Notes under the pieces: model-generated
Told to the model about the DNA's origin: nothing
Seen by the model: the letters and a program-made list of their open reading frames with translations, nothing else
The model's database searches: none
Source: an uncultured Lachnoclostridium sp.
GTDB lineage: Bacteria > Bacillota > Clostridia > Lachnospirales > Lachnospiraceae
Length of the DNA: 64,000 bases
Direction of reading: 5' to 3'
NCBI GenBank assembly: GCA_948330435.1
Contig: CAOJBY010000002.1
Coordinates: 129,548 to 193,547 of the forward strand
Part shown: piece after piece, positions 1-7,457 of the stretch
Position numbering within the stretch: the first letter of the stretch is position 1
Layout of the letters: each line of letters starts with the position of its first letter
Position numbers and translations under genes: made by a program

Positions 1-571
1 CCTGGTCATTCTCGGATACATTGCTGGATGTCACCTGAGTTCCATCTAAGGTATCCATAATTCCATCTGCAATCGCCTGGGCCATTGCCTGAAAACGACT
101 GTCAAAGAGACGGTTATCCGTATCACTGTCAATAAAACCTGCCTCCACCAGCAGTGCAGGCATCTGCGTGCTGTTAAGTACTACCAGATTGGGGCGGATG
201 CTCACGCCGGCATTTCGAAAGCCCAAGGCCTCCAAATTGGCATTAATCCGCTCTGCCATCTGTTTTTTGATTCCGGAATCATCATAAATCAGAGTCTGAA
301 CCCCCGTATACTGTCCCGGATATTCTCCTGCGTTCCGATGGATGGATACAAAGAAATCCGCTCCCTCCTCATTGGCAATTGCCGCTTTCTGTCCCACGGA
401 CTGTGTAACGTCGCTGGTTCTTGTGTAGCTTACATCATATCCGTTTGATTCCAGAATCCGTCCCACTGCCATTGCAAGCCGCAGGGCATCATCACTCTCC
501 CGGCGGCCCTCATGTACTGCTCCCGGGTTGCTTCCCCCGTGCCCTGCGTCTACTACAATCTTTGTTGCCAT
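1..571 (-). CDS. N-acetylmuramoyl-L-alanine amidase (Amidase_3), cut by window edge
   Basis: About 190 codons are open from an ATG at 571 to the left edge, so the C-terminus is not visible. The product is a zinc amidase that cuts the MurNAc-L-Ala bond of peptidoglycan. Family marks are DAGHGG near residue 8 (first zinc ligand), SIHRNAG, which carries the second histidine, and LVEAGF with the catalytic glutamate. No signal peptide precedes the domain, so export may need another route or the enzyme may be phage-like or intracellular. An upstream GGAGAG fits as ribosome binding site. A second, lipoprotein amidase of the same family lies at 55599-56504. Confidence 0.88.
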   Translation of the reverse strand, partial: MATKIVVDAGHGGSNPGAVHEGRRESDDALRLAMAVGRILESNGYDVSYTRTSDVTQSVGQKAAIANEEGADFFVSIHRNAGEYPGQYTGVQTLIYDDSGIKKQMAERINANLEALGFRNAGVSIRPNLVVLNSTQMPALLVEAGFIDSDTDNRLFDSRFQAMAQAIADGIMDTLDGTQVTSSNVSENDQ

Positions 572-644
572 AAGCTCTCCTTTTTGCATTTTTTCTTTAC
601 GATCTAGGATATGTAGGAGACATGGAAAGGGTTACATATGTATC

Positions 645-673
645 TTGCTTTATTTCCCTTTCCGCTTTATAAT
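645..673 (+). promoter_or_regulatory. sigma-A type promoter for the SDR-lrgAB transcript
   Basis: TTGCTT and a perfect TATAAT are separated by exactly 17 bp. Transcription would begin near 680, leaving a leader of about 210 nt before the SDR start codon at 892. Confidence 0.6.
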
Positions 674-680
674 AGGTTTG

Positions 681-891
681 GCATCAGTTCCGGGAGGAGT
701 GCGGTTTTGCCCGTATCGCCGGTGTCTCGGTTCACACATATTGGTTATTCCGGAAGAACACGCGGCGGCTGGTGCCATTTTCTTTATTCTTATATCTTAC
801 CAGACGAAGTCCACCCGTGTACTAACCTGAAAAGGCACGCATTACAGGATTCCCATAGGGTATGGGCGATGAGATAAGAAAGGAATTGTTT
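681..891 (+). promoter_or_regulatory. long 5' leader, possibly structured
   Basis: This is the bulk of the 320-bp gap between the amidase and the SDR gene, and no convincing gene is seen in it. GGCATCAG, just downstream of the predicted start site, can pair with CTGGTGCC roughly 85 nt further on, enclosing GC-rich segments that can form further stems. I compared it by eye with the common riboswitch consensus sequences (FMN, TPP, ZTP, THF, fluoride) and it matched none, so a regulatory role is only inferred. Confidence 0.3.
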
Positions 892-1626
892 ATGAAACAG
901 CGTACTGCAATGATCACTGGTGCTTCCAGAGGGATTGGAGCTGCCATTGCTGAAAGATTCGCATCAGAGGGCTGGAATCTGGTACTTACCTGTATTCACT
1001 CCAGGGAACGGCTGGAAGAACTGGCCGGAAAGCTTCATGACTCCTATGGAGTTACCTGTCTTACATTTGTGGGAGATATGGGAAAGGAACAGAATGTTCT
1101 GGACTGTTTTTGCCAGATAGAGAATTGTCTGGGTGGTGTAGATGTTCTGGTGAATAATGCCGGTATTTCTCATGTAGGTCTTTTCAGCGAACTTTCTCTG
1201 AAAGATTGGGAGCGGGTTATGGAGACGAACTCCACCTCTGTCTTCCTCTGTATTCGACAGGCTCTCCCCTATATGCTGAAACAGAAATCCGGATCCATCA
1301 TAAATATTTCTTCTGTCTGGGGCTGTGTGGGGGCTTCCTGTGAGACAGCCTATTCTGCTTCCAAGGGTGCTGTCAATGCCCTGACCATGGCCCTTGCCAA
1401 AGAACTTGCCCCAAGCGGAATCGCCGTCAATGCCATTGCCTGCGGTGCGATCGATACAGATATGAATGCCTGTTTTACAGAAGAAGAAAAAGCCCTCATT
1501 GCAGCGGAAATTCCTGCTGGCCGCTTCGGCACACCAAAGGAAGCTGCTGCACTTGTATTCTCCGTAGCCTGCCAGTCCACTTATTTAACGGGACAGATTA
1601 TCCGCCTGGACGGAGGCTGGATTTAA
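892..1626 (+). CDS. short-chain dehydrogenase/reductase, FabG-like
   Basis: 244-residue classical SDR, predicted to be a cytoplasmic NAD(P)-dependent oxidoreductase. Visible marks: the cofactor glycine motif TGASRGIG (residues 9-16), NNAG (88-91), a catalytic serine near 140, and YxxxK with Tyr154 and Lys158. The C-terminal DGG typical of 3-oxoacyl-ACP reductases is also present. The ATG at 892 is preferred over one 30 bp upstream because AGGAATTG precedes it and it starts at the Rossmann fold. It stands alone beside lrgA/lrgB rather than in a fatty-acid operon, so its substrate is open. Confidence 0.85.
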   Translation: MKQRTAMITGASRGIGAAIAERFASEGWNLVLTCIHSRERLEELAGKLHDSYGVTCLTFVGDMGKEQNVLDCFCQIENCLGGVDVLVNNAGISHVGLFSELSLKDWERVMETNSTSVFLCIRQALPYMLKQKSGSIINISSVWGCVGASCETAYSASKGAVNALTMALAKELAPSGIAVNAIACGAIDTDMNACFTEEEKALIAAEIPAGRFGTPKEAAALVFSVACQSTYLTGQIIRLDGGWI

Positions 1627-1639
1627 AAAGGAGTCTTGT

Positions 1640-1993
1640 ATGAAAATCATCAAACAATTCGGAATCATTTTTTTCATCTGCTGGATAGGGACTGTAATTG
1701 AGCATTTTCTTCCCTTTGCATTTCCTGCCAGTGTTATTGCCATGCTTTTACTGTTGTTCTGTCTTGTTATCGGTATTTTAAAAGTAGAGCATATTCGGGA
1801 AAAATCAGACTTTCTGCTGGGAAATATGGCCTTTTTCTTTATTCCGGCCGGAGTGAATGTAATAAACTATCTTGACATTCTGAAAGCGAGCTGGCTTCCG
1901 CTGGTAGTTATCTGTACCCTGACTACCATTATTACTTTCGCCGCTACGGCTTTCAGCATTCGTCTTACAATACATTTATTAAAAAAGCGGTAA
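1640..1993 (+). CDS. lrgA: CidA/LrgA family holin-like membrane protein
   Basis: 117 residues with about four hydrophobic segments, the usual size and pattern for LrgA/CidA. An internal FIPAGVNVINY stretch matches the family's conserved FxPAxVG-type region. LrgA/CidA proteins sit in the cytoplasmic membrane; roles in controlling murein hydrolases, programmed lysis and small-metabolite export have been proposed. The gene starts 13 bp after the SDR stop, behind AGGAG, and is followed by lrgB, the conserved partner. The family is clear; whether it acts as Lrg or Cid is not. Confidence 0.82.
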   Translation: MKIIKQFGIIFFICWIGTVIEHFLPFAFPASVIAMLLLLFCLVIGILKVEHIREKSDFLLGNMAFFFIPAGVNVINYLDILKASWLPLVVICTLTTIITFAATAFSIRLTIHLLKKR

Positions 1994-2026
1994 TTCAGAT
2001 ATCGCAAATACAGAAAGGGAAAAAAT

Positions 2027-2710
2027 ATGAATGAGTTATGGACCTCTCCTTTTTTCGGGATCGCTGTAAGCATTCTGGCCTTTTGGCTGGGCGTCAAGCT
2101 GCAGACATGGTTAAATTCTGTTCTCTTAAATCCACTGCTGATTGCCATTTTGCTGATCGTGGGGCTTTTGTCCCTGTTAAAAATTCCTTATGAAAGTTAC
2201 AATACCGGCGGTTCCATTATCAATATGTTTCTGGCCCCGGCTACTGCATGTCTGGCTGTTTCCATTTACAGCAAGATTCAAATATTGAAAGAAAACTGGC
2301 TGCCTATTGTAGTTGGCTGCACCGTGGGTTCCCTCACTTCCATGGGCAGCGTATATCTGCTCTGCCGGCTGTTTCGTCTGGACGAAGCTATGACTGCCTC
2401 TTTGCTTCCCAAATCTATCACTACCCCTATTGCCGTGGAAGTCAGCAACTCTCACGGCGGCATTGTTCCCGTGACCGTGATTGCCGTTATTTTTACGGGG
2501 ATCCTGGGAAGCATCCTCGCTCCCTTTCTGATTCGCCTGTTTCGGGTAAATGATCCGGTGGCCGCCGGACTCTCTATCGGGGCATGCAGCCATGCCGTAG
2601 GAACTTCAAGAGCCATACAAATGGGAGAGACACAAGGTGCCATGAGCGGGCTGGCGATTGGTATCTGCGGAATTATAACAGTACTTGTTTCCATGATCTT
2701 TCTACATTAA
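2027..2710 (+). CDS. lrgB: LrgB/CidB family membrane protein
   Basis: 227-residue polytopic membrane protein of the LrgB/YohK family. Characteristic segments include the KSITTPIAVEVS region and the glycine-rich GACSHAVGTSRA region toward the C-terminus. It follows lrgA by 33 bp and probably works with it. Its last 9 bases overlap the end of the convergent methylase gene on the minus strand, and no terminator is visible between the two. Confidence 0.85.
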   Translation: MNELWTSPFFGIAVSILAFWLGVKLQTWLNSVLLNPLLIAILLIVGLLSLLKIPYESYNTGGSIINMFLAPATACLAVSIYSKIQILKENWLPIVVGCTVGSLTSMGSVYLLCRLFRLDEAMTASLLPKSITTPIAVEVSNSHGGIVPVTVIAVIFTGILGSILAPFLIRLFRVNDPVAAGLSIGACSHAVGTSRAIQMGETQGAMSGLAIGICGIITVLVSMIFLH

Positions 2711-3544
2711 AATTGCTTCCCCATAATTTCGAATAATAACTTCTTTCCCCACCCGTTTCTTGGGATCGGAATTAATAGCACGACGCACGTCCACTTCTTC
2801 TTTAAGGAAGTCGTGGTACAACTCCCGAATCAGCTCCGTATTGTGGTTTGTCAGCATACAGTAGCATCCTCTGTCTGACAGTTCCCGAAATACGTTCGAG
2901 AGACGTCTGTGCTCCTCCTCTGTGAATCCCTCCTTGGTATAAGAGTCAAAAGAAGATGGATTCAAAGGGGCATAGGGGCTGTCAAAATAGATAAAATCCC
3001 CTTTTTTAGCCGTCTCCAAAGACTTCTCAAAATCCTGACAGGTGATGGTTACGGATTTTAAATAGTAGGAGACATTCTTTATATTCTCCACATCCACCGA
3101 ACGAACCTGTTCTTTCTGATTCCATGGAACATTAAACTGGCCCTTCTGATTTACCCGGTAGAGACCGTTGAAGCAGTGCTTATTCAGATAGATAAACAAT
3201 GCTGCCATCTCCGTGTCGTAATCTTTAGCTTTCAGCTTCTCATTGTAGCGTTCCCGCATTTCATAGTAGAATTCCTTTGTGCAGGTCACTTGATCCATAG
3301 AACTTAAGAGCACGGACAGGGGATCCATGTGATCCCGAATCTCCGTGTAGGTGTGGATCAGTTCATGGTTGATATCGTTGATAAAGGCCCATGTCGGCTT
3401 TTGATGGAACAACAGTGCTCCGCCCCCCACAAAAGGCTCATAATAATCCTTATATTCTTCCGGCATCCGAAGACTCAGCTGCTCCAAAAGCTGCCGTTTT
3501 CCTCCTGCCCATTTAACGAATGGTGTTGTATCTGTACTGCTCAT
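2702..3544 (-). CDS. DNA adenine methyltransferase, D12/Dam class
   Basis: 280-residue N6-adenine methyltransferase. The N-terminal FVKWAGGKRQLL and the FVGGGALLF SAM-binding region are classic Dam/D12 features. The catalytic motif IV reads DSPY rather than the usual DPPY; the Asp, Pro and Tyr needed for catalysis remain. No restriction endonuclease is adjacent, so it looks like an orphan methylase, although a solitary gene captured from a DpnII-like system is possible. The start follows AGGAGAAAAAGG. Target sequence is inferred, not shown; GATC is typical for the class. Confidence 0.85.
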   Translation of the reverse strand: MSSTDTTPFVKWAGGKRQLLEQLSLRMPEEYKDYYEPFVGGGALLFHQKPTWAFINDINHELIHTYTEIRDHMDPLSVLLSSMDQVTCTKEFYYEMRERYNEKLKAKDYDTEMAALFIYLNKHCFNGLYRVNQKGQFNVPWNQKEQVRSVDVENIKNVSYYLKSVTITCQDFEKSLETAKKGDFIYFDSPYAPLNPSSFDSYTKEGFTEEEHRRLSNVFRELSDRGCYCMLTNHNTELIRELYHDFLKEEVDVRRAINSDPKKRVGKEVIIRNYGEAILM

Positions 3545-3625
3545 CCTTTTTCTCCTGTCTTTATACGATATTTCTATTCTACTATAAAAACAAAAAAAAG
3601 GCGAATAAAATTAAACCATCACAGC

Positions 3626-4639
3626 CTATTTTTCCCCTTTAAGTATCCGACTGCTAATATACCTATCTGTAAAACGCTGTTTTGCAAGCAGAAAATCCTC
3701 AAGATCCAATAGCACATGATACAAAATCGCTCTGGACTCGAATTCCTCCCTGTCTTTCGGAAGCGGCTGCTGTTTCATTTGATCAAATACCTGCTGCAAT
3801 TCCTCTCTCTGTCTGTTCGGAATGTTTTTCTCATGAACATAACGTATCAGGTATCCCACATAATCGCTGATAATTTTTGCCTGGCTCGGCATCTCATTGA
3901 TCTTCCATATTCGATGCCTGAGTGCCTGTAGCAAGGCACATTGCTGCAAACGCATTTCCATATATTCTATATAATAGTAGTCATCCTCTGACAAGGTATT
4001 GTGTGCATGTTCACGGGCACGTTCCAATCCCTGAAGAATTGATTCTTCCAACCTGTCCAGATCAAACCAGACATGCTCTCCATCCAAATCTCCCTGCAGA
4101 TAGCAAGCCAGCTCCCGAAGTATCTGCTGTATATCATCTTCCACTTTTCTTATATCCTGCCGAAGAACTTTCAGGTTGCTGGGCATCTTCCAATTCATCG
4201 CCAGAGCCAGACCGGTCCCGATAAAGACCAGTACCAGTTCATTTGCGGCAAAATTCAGGCTATAGTCCGGAGTCAACAGATAATGTGTTCCCATAACCGC
4301 ATTAACTGATATGGTATTCTGCCAGCCGAAAAAGTAACAGACATTCACCATCAGGAAAATATAGATACCATAATTCACCCAGTCATGTTTTCCTATATAG
4401 CGAAAGCACAGGAAAACTAGCAAAACGGACAGAAGAAAAGAAAAAAAGCGTTCTGCTGCAAGCTGAATAGTATCCCGCCTTGTATCCTGTACAGACAGAA
4501 GTGTAACAATCCCCGCTGAAGCCGCATACTGAAGATCTAAAACCTGTGCGATTGCCACTGCCATACAGCTTCCCACTGCAATCTTCAATACCTTTAAAGC
4601 AATCTTCCTCTTCTTATGCAGCTCCATGCCTGTTTTCAT
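3626..4639 (-). CDS. aromatic acid exporter (ArAE/FUSC-like) family membrane protein
   Basis: 337 residues: an N-terminal block of about five to six membrane helices (roughly residues 15-155) followed by a charged, helical cytoplasmic half containing long amphipathic stretches. This arrangement matches the Gram-positive ArAE_1 family with its C-terminal domain. Substrate is unknown; the family name comes from distant homologues that export aromatic carboxylates. It follows the symporter gene by 20 bp on the same strand, so the two are probably cotranscribed. Confidence 0.72.
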   Translation of the reverse strand: MKTGMELHKKRKIALKVLKIAVGSCMAVAIAQVLDLQYAASAGIVTLLSVQDTRRDTIQLAAERFFSFLLSVLLVFLCFRYIGKHDWVNYGIYIFLMVNVCYFFGWQNTISVNAVMGTHYLLTPDYSLNFAANELVLVFIGTGLALAMNWKMPSNLKVLRQDIRKVEDDIQQILRELACYLQGDLDGEHVWFDLDRLEESILQGLERAREHAHNTLSEDDYYYIEYMEMRLQQCALLQALRHRIWKINEMPSQAKIISDYVGYLIRYVHEKNIPNRQREELQQVFDQMKQQPLPKDREEFESRAILYHVLLDLEDFLLAKQRFTDRYISSRILKGEK

Positions 4640-4659
4640 AGTTATAATCTCCTATTAAG

Positions 4660-6075
4660 TCAAGGTAAAGGTTCCTTTATTGATTTTCGTTTTTCTTCAT
4701 AATCCTTTAAAGAATCCAGTGCATACCTTGCCATAGGAAACAGGGCTATCATATTAAATACGGTCATGAGACCTACTCCCACATCACCCAAATCCCATAC
4801 AAAGGTATAGGCTGCCAGGCCGCCTATAAACAGCATAACCAGGGCAAGAATCTTGTACAGGGTCTGAGACAGCCAGTTATCTCCAAAAAGGTATGCCACG
4901 TTGGGTCTGGCATAAAACAGAATTCCGATAAAGGTGGAAAAGCTGAACAGCCACAGAATCACTGCGATAAAGATAACACCGAATTCTCCCAGATGGTAAC
5001 CCATGGCTTTCTGTAAGAGATCCATGCCTGCAAGCCCCTCTGTCAGTCCGGCTGGGGTCAGCAGCATAATCATGGCTGAACAGGTACAGATTACAAGTGT
5101 GTCGATAAAAACTCCCAAAGCCTGCAGCAACCCCTCTTTTGCAGGGTGGCTGATGTCCGCAGCCGCAGCCGCACAGGGGGCGGATCCGGAGCCTGCTTCA
5201 TTGGAAAAAAGACCTCTTTTGGCTCCGTTCATCAGAACCGCACCAAAGCCTCCGGCCACTGCCTGGCGTATTCCAAAGGCTTCCTCAAAGATTCTTCCAA
5301 AGACAGAGGGAAGCAGAGCTGCATTTTTAATCATAATAAATATGGTAAACAGGAAATATAAAACCGCCATAACCGGCACTACCACATCCAGCACCTTAAC
5401 CGTAGCATATTTACGCAGCACAATTACTGCAGATACGACCACCAGAACGATTGTTGTATAGAGGGGCGGTATCTGAAAGGCATTGTAAAAGGCTGATGAT
5501 ACGGAATTGCCGATAACCTGACTGATTCCGCACCAGCAGATCAGGCCGGATATGGCAAAAAGTATGGCTATGATGGATTTTTTCTTTGCAGCTCCCGGCT
5601 TAACAAAAAGACGGTGTATGTAGTAAGCAGGACCTCCCCGGTAGCCGCCGTACAGAGGATCCTTTTCCTTATATATCTGTGCCAGGGTAGCTTCTATAAA
5701 GGCTGTGGACGCTCCCAAAAGAGCCGTCACCCACATCCAGAATACGGCACCTGCTCCGCCAAGGGAGATAGCGGCAACTACCCCCACCAGATTGCCCATG
5801 CCTACACGGGTGGCTGTGGATACGATCAGGGCTTGTACTCCTGAGATGGCCCCCTCTTTGGATTTATTCCGCTTTTCTGCTGTGATTCGCAGCATCTCCG
5901 GGAAAAGGCGGAAAGGCAGGAAACGGGTTCGGATGGTGAAGTAAATGCCGGAGGGGATGAGGATCAGCACCAGCAGGGAGATTCCCAGTGTGCTTCCGCC
6001 GGGCAGGGCGATGGTAAAAAGGTCGCCCCATAGACAGTGGTAGACTGCTTGAAAGATTGTTTGAAATACGGACAT
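4660..6075 (-). CDS. sodium:alanine symporter family (AGCS) protein
   Basis: 471-residue transporter with roughly eleven membrane segments, the usual AGCS length. Family marks include the RVGMGNLVGV stretch near residues 90-105, a GGPAYYIHR segment, and NEAGSGSAPCAAAAA. It would import alanine or glycine with Na+ (H+ in some members). It is divergent from the LysR gene at 6548, with a palindrome matching a LysR operator between them, so regulation by that protein is likely. Confidence 0.88.
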   Translation of the reverse strand: MSVFQTIFQAVYHCLWGDLFTIALPGGSTLGISLLVLILIPSGIYFTIRTRFLPFRLFPEMLRITAEKRNKSKEGAISGVQALIVSTATRVGMGNLVGVVAAISLGGAGAVFWMWVTALLGASTAFIEATLAQIYKEKDPLYGGYRGGPAYYIHRLFVKPGAAKKKSIIAILFAISGLICWCGISQVIGNSVSSAFYNAFQIPPLYTTIVLVVVSAVIVLRKYATVKVLDVVVPVMAVLYFLFTIFIMIKNAALLPSVFGRIFEEAFGIRQAVAGGFGAVLMNGAKRGLFSNEAGSGSAPCAAAAADISHPAKEGLLQALGVFIDTLVICTCSAMIMLLTPAGLTEGLAGMDLLQKAMGYHLGEFGVIFIAVILWLFSFSTFIGILFYARPNVAYLFGDNWLSQTLYKILALVMLFIGGLAAYTFVWDLGDVGVGLMTVFNMIALFPMARYALDSLKDYEEKRKSIKEPLP

Positions 6076-6183
6076 GGCTTTTTTCCTTTTGTATTGATTG
6101 ATTTAATAGTGACTTGTAATTCTTTTACATTTAGTATATAGTATAAATGAACATCTGTAAAATTGATAAATGTGATGTTTGGA

Positions 6184-6198
6184 ATCTAAAATTTAGAT
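6184..6198. promoter_or_regulatory. palindrome with T-N11-A form, candidate LysR operator
   Basis: ATCTAAAATTTAGAT is a perfect 15-bp interrupted palindrome and contains the T-N11-A arrangement favoured by LysR-type regulators. It lies about 110 bp upstream of the symporter start, in the 472-bp gap (6076-6547) between that gene and the divergent LysR gene. Apart from this site and the repeat at 6423-6531, nothing else is recognisable in the gap. Confidence 0.5.
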
Positions 6199-6422
6199 TT
6201 TATTTTTGTAATCAATGTATAGTGTGGTCATGTTTTGGAATGGACGCTTTGATGCTATTTTCGTTTCCGCAAAATCCGGAAAGCTTGTGCAGGCTGCGGG
6301 CAGGTACCGCCACCCCTGATCGGGGCGGCCCTCCTCCCCTCCGCCGATAACTTTTCTAATTTTGGTTGAAAAATTAACCGCAAAGATGGGGACAAGGGAG
6401 TTTCTGAAAGTATTTATTAATT

Positions 6423-6531
6423 ATCAGTAATGTCCCGCACAGTGCACAGATCGATTTACAGACGCATGGACCTGCGGCTGTAAATTGATTTAAACAAGGG
6501 TGCACTGGGAGAGATATTACGGAACTGGAAT
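6423..6531 (+). repeat. dispersed hairpin repeat, copy A
   Basis: 109 bp, running from ATCAGTAATGT to ATTACGGAACTGGAAT. The two halves are imperfect inverted repeats (CAGTGCACAGATCGATTTACAG against CTGTAAATTGATTT...GTGCACTG), so it would fold into one long hairpin as DNA cruciform or RNA. Copies B (22056-22162) and C (30696-30803) are closely similar. The right end lies 16 nt before the LysR start codon, in the same direction. Confidence 0.8.
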
Positions 6532-6547
6532 GGGAGGGAATTCGATT

Positions 6548-7438
6548 TTGGATCTGAAGAATTTGACTACGTTTATTCATGTGGCGGAATTGAATAGCTT
6601 TACGAAAGCGGCGGTGGCTCTTGGGTACTCTCAGTCTACGGTTTCTTTTCAGATACGGCAGTTGGAGACGGAGCTGAATGCACAGCTTTTTGAACGGATC
6701 AATCATACGGTGGCCCTCACGGAAAAGGGGCGGGAGGTTTTAAATTATGCTCATCAGATCCGCCGGATGACTCTGGAGCTTACTCAAAATATGGAAGAGT
6801 ATGAGGTTCTTAAGGGGCATATCCGTCTGGCTATGGCTTACTCTCTTTGTGATTCTCTCTTTGATCAAAGCTTTCCCGGCTTTTGCCGGCAGCATCCGGG
6901 AATTACCCTCAAGATCATAACGGCCGGAACAGAAGAGATGTTCCGGCTGTTGAACCACAATGAAGCGGATGCTATTTTAACCCTGGACAGTCATATCTAT
7001 GACAGGGAGTATGTGATTTTCCGTGAGGAAACGGTAAACATGCATTTTGTTGCCCCTGCCGCTTTTCCTTTGGCTAATTGCTCATCCCTGTCTGTGGCGG
7101 ATCTGCTCTCCTGGCCCTTTCTTTTGACGGAAAAGGGTATGAGTTACCGACGTCTTCTGGACGAGGGGCTGGCAGAACGCTCTCTGGAGGTAACGCCAAT
7201 CCTGGAGATGGGGAGTGCAAGGCTTATCTGCTCTCTTGTCGGGTCAGGCCTTGGTATTTCATTCCTGCCTGATTATGTGACTCAGGAAGATGTGGAAGCC
7301 GGATCCATTGTCCGACTGAATGTGACGGATTTTGAAGTGGAGATCTGGAAGCAGCTTCTTTATCATCGGGACAAGTGGGTGTCGCCCCAATTGGAGGCGG
7401 TGCTTGAGTATTGTGCGAAAAGGGAATTTACTGGATAA
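6548..7438 (+). CDS. LysR family transcriptional regulator
   Basis: 296 residues with an N-terminal winged helix-turn-helix (about residues 1-60; FTKAAVALGYSQSTVSFQIR is the recognition region) and a substrate-binding domain of periplasmic-binding-protein fold. A TTG start at 6548 is chosen because GGGAGGG lies 8-9 nt upstream and the family's N-terminus begins at this point; an ATG at 6530 and a GTG at 6500 would add residues encoded by the upstream repeat. It probably regulates the divergent AGCS symporter gene. Effector unknown. Confidence 0.85.
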   Translation: MDLKNLTTFIHVAELNSFTKAAVALGYSQSTVSFQIRQLETELNAQLFERINHTVALTEKGREVLNYAHQIRRMTLELTQNMEEYEVLKGHIRLAMAYSLCDSLFDQSFPGFCRQHPGITLKIITAGTEEMFRLLNHNEADAILTLDSHIYDREYVIFREETVNMHFVAPAAFPLANCSSLSVADLLSWPFLLTEKGMSYRRLLDEGLAERSLEVTPILEMGSARLICSLVGSGLGISFLPDYVTQEDVEAGSIVRLNVTDFEVEIWKQLLYHRDKWVSPQLEAVLEYCAKREFTG

Positions 7439-7457
7439 AAGTTCTTGCAGTGCTCGC

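Noticed and set aside
681..891. Known riboswitch in the SDR leader
   Set aside because: None of the consensus cores I can recall (FMN, TPP, SAM, ZTP, THF, fluoride, lysine) is present.
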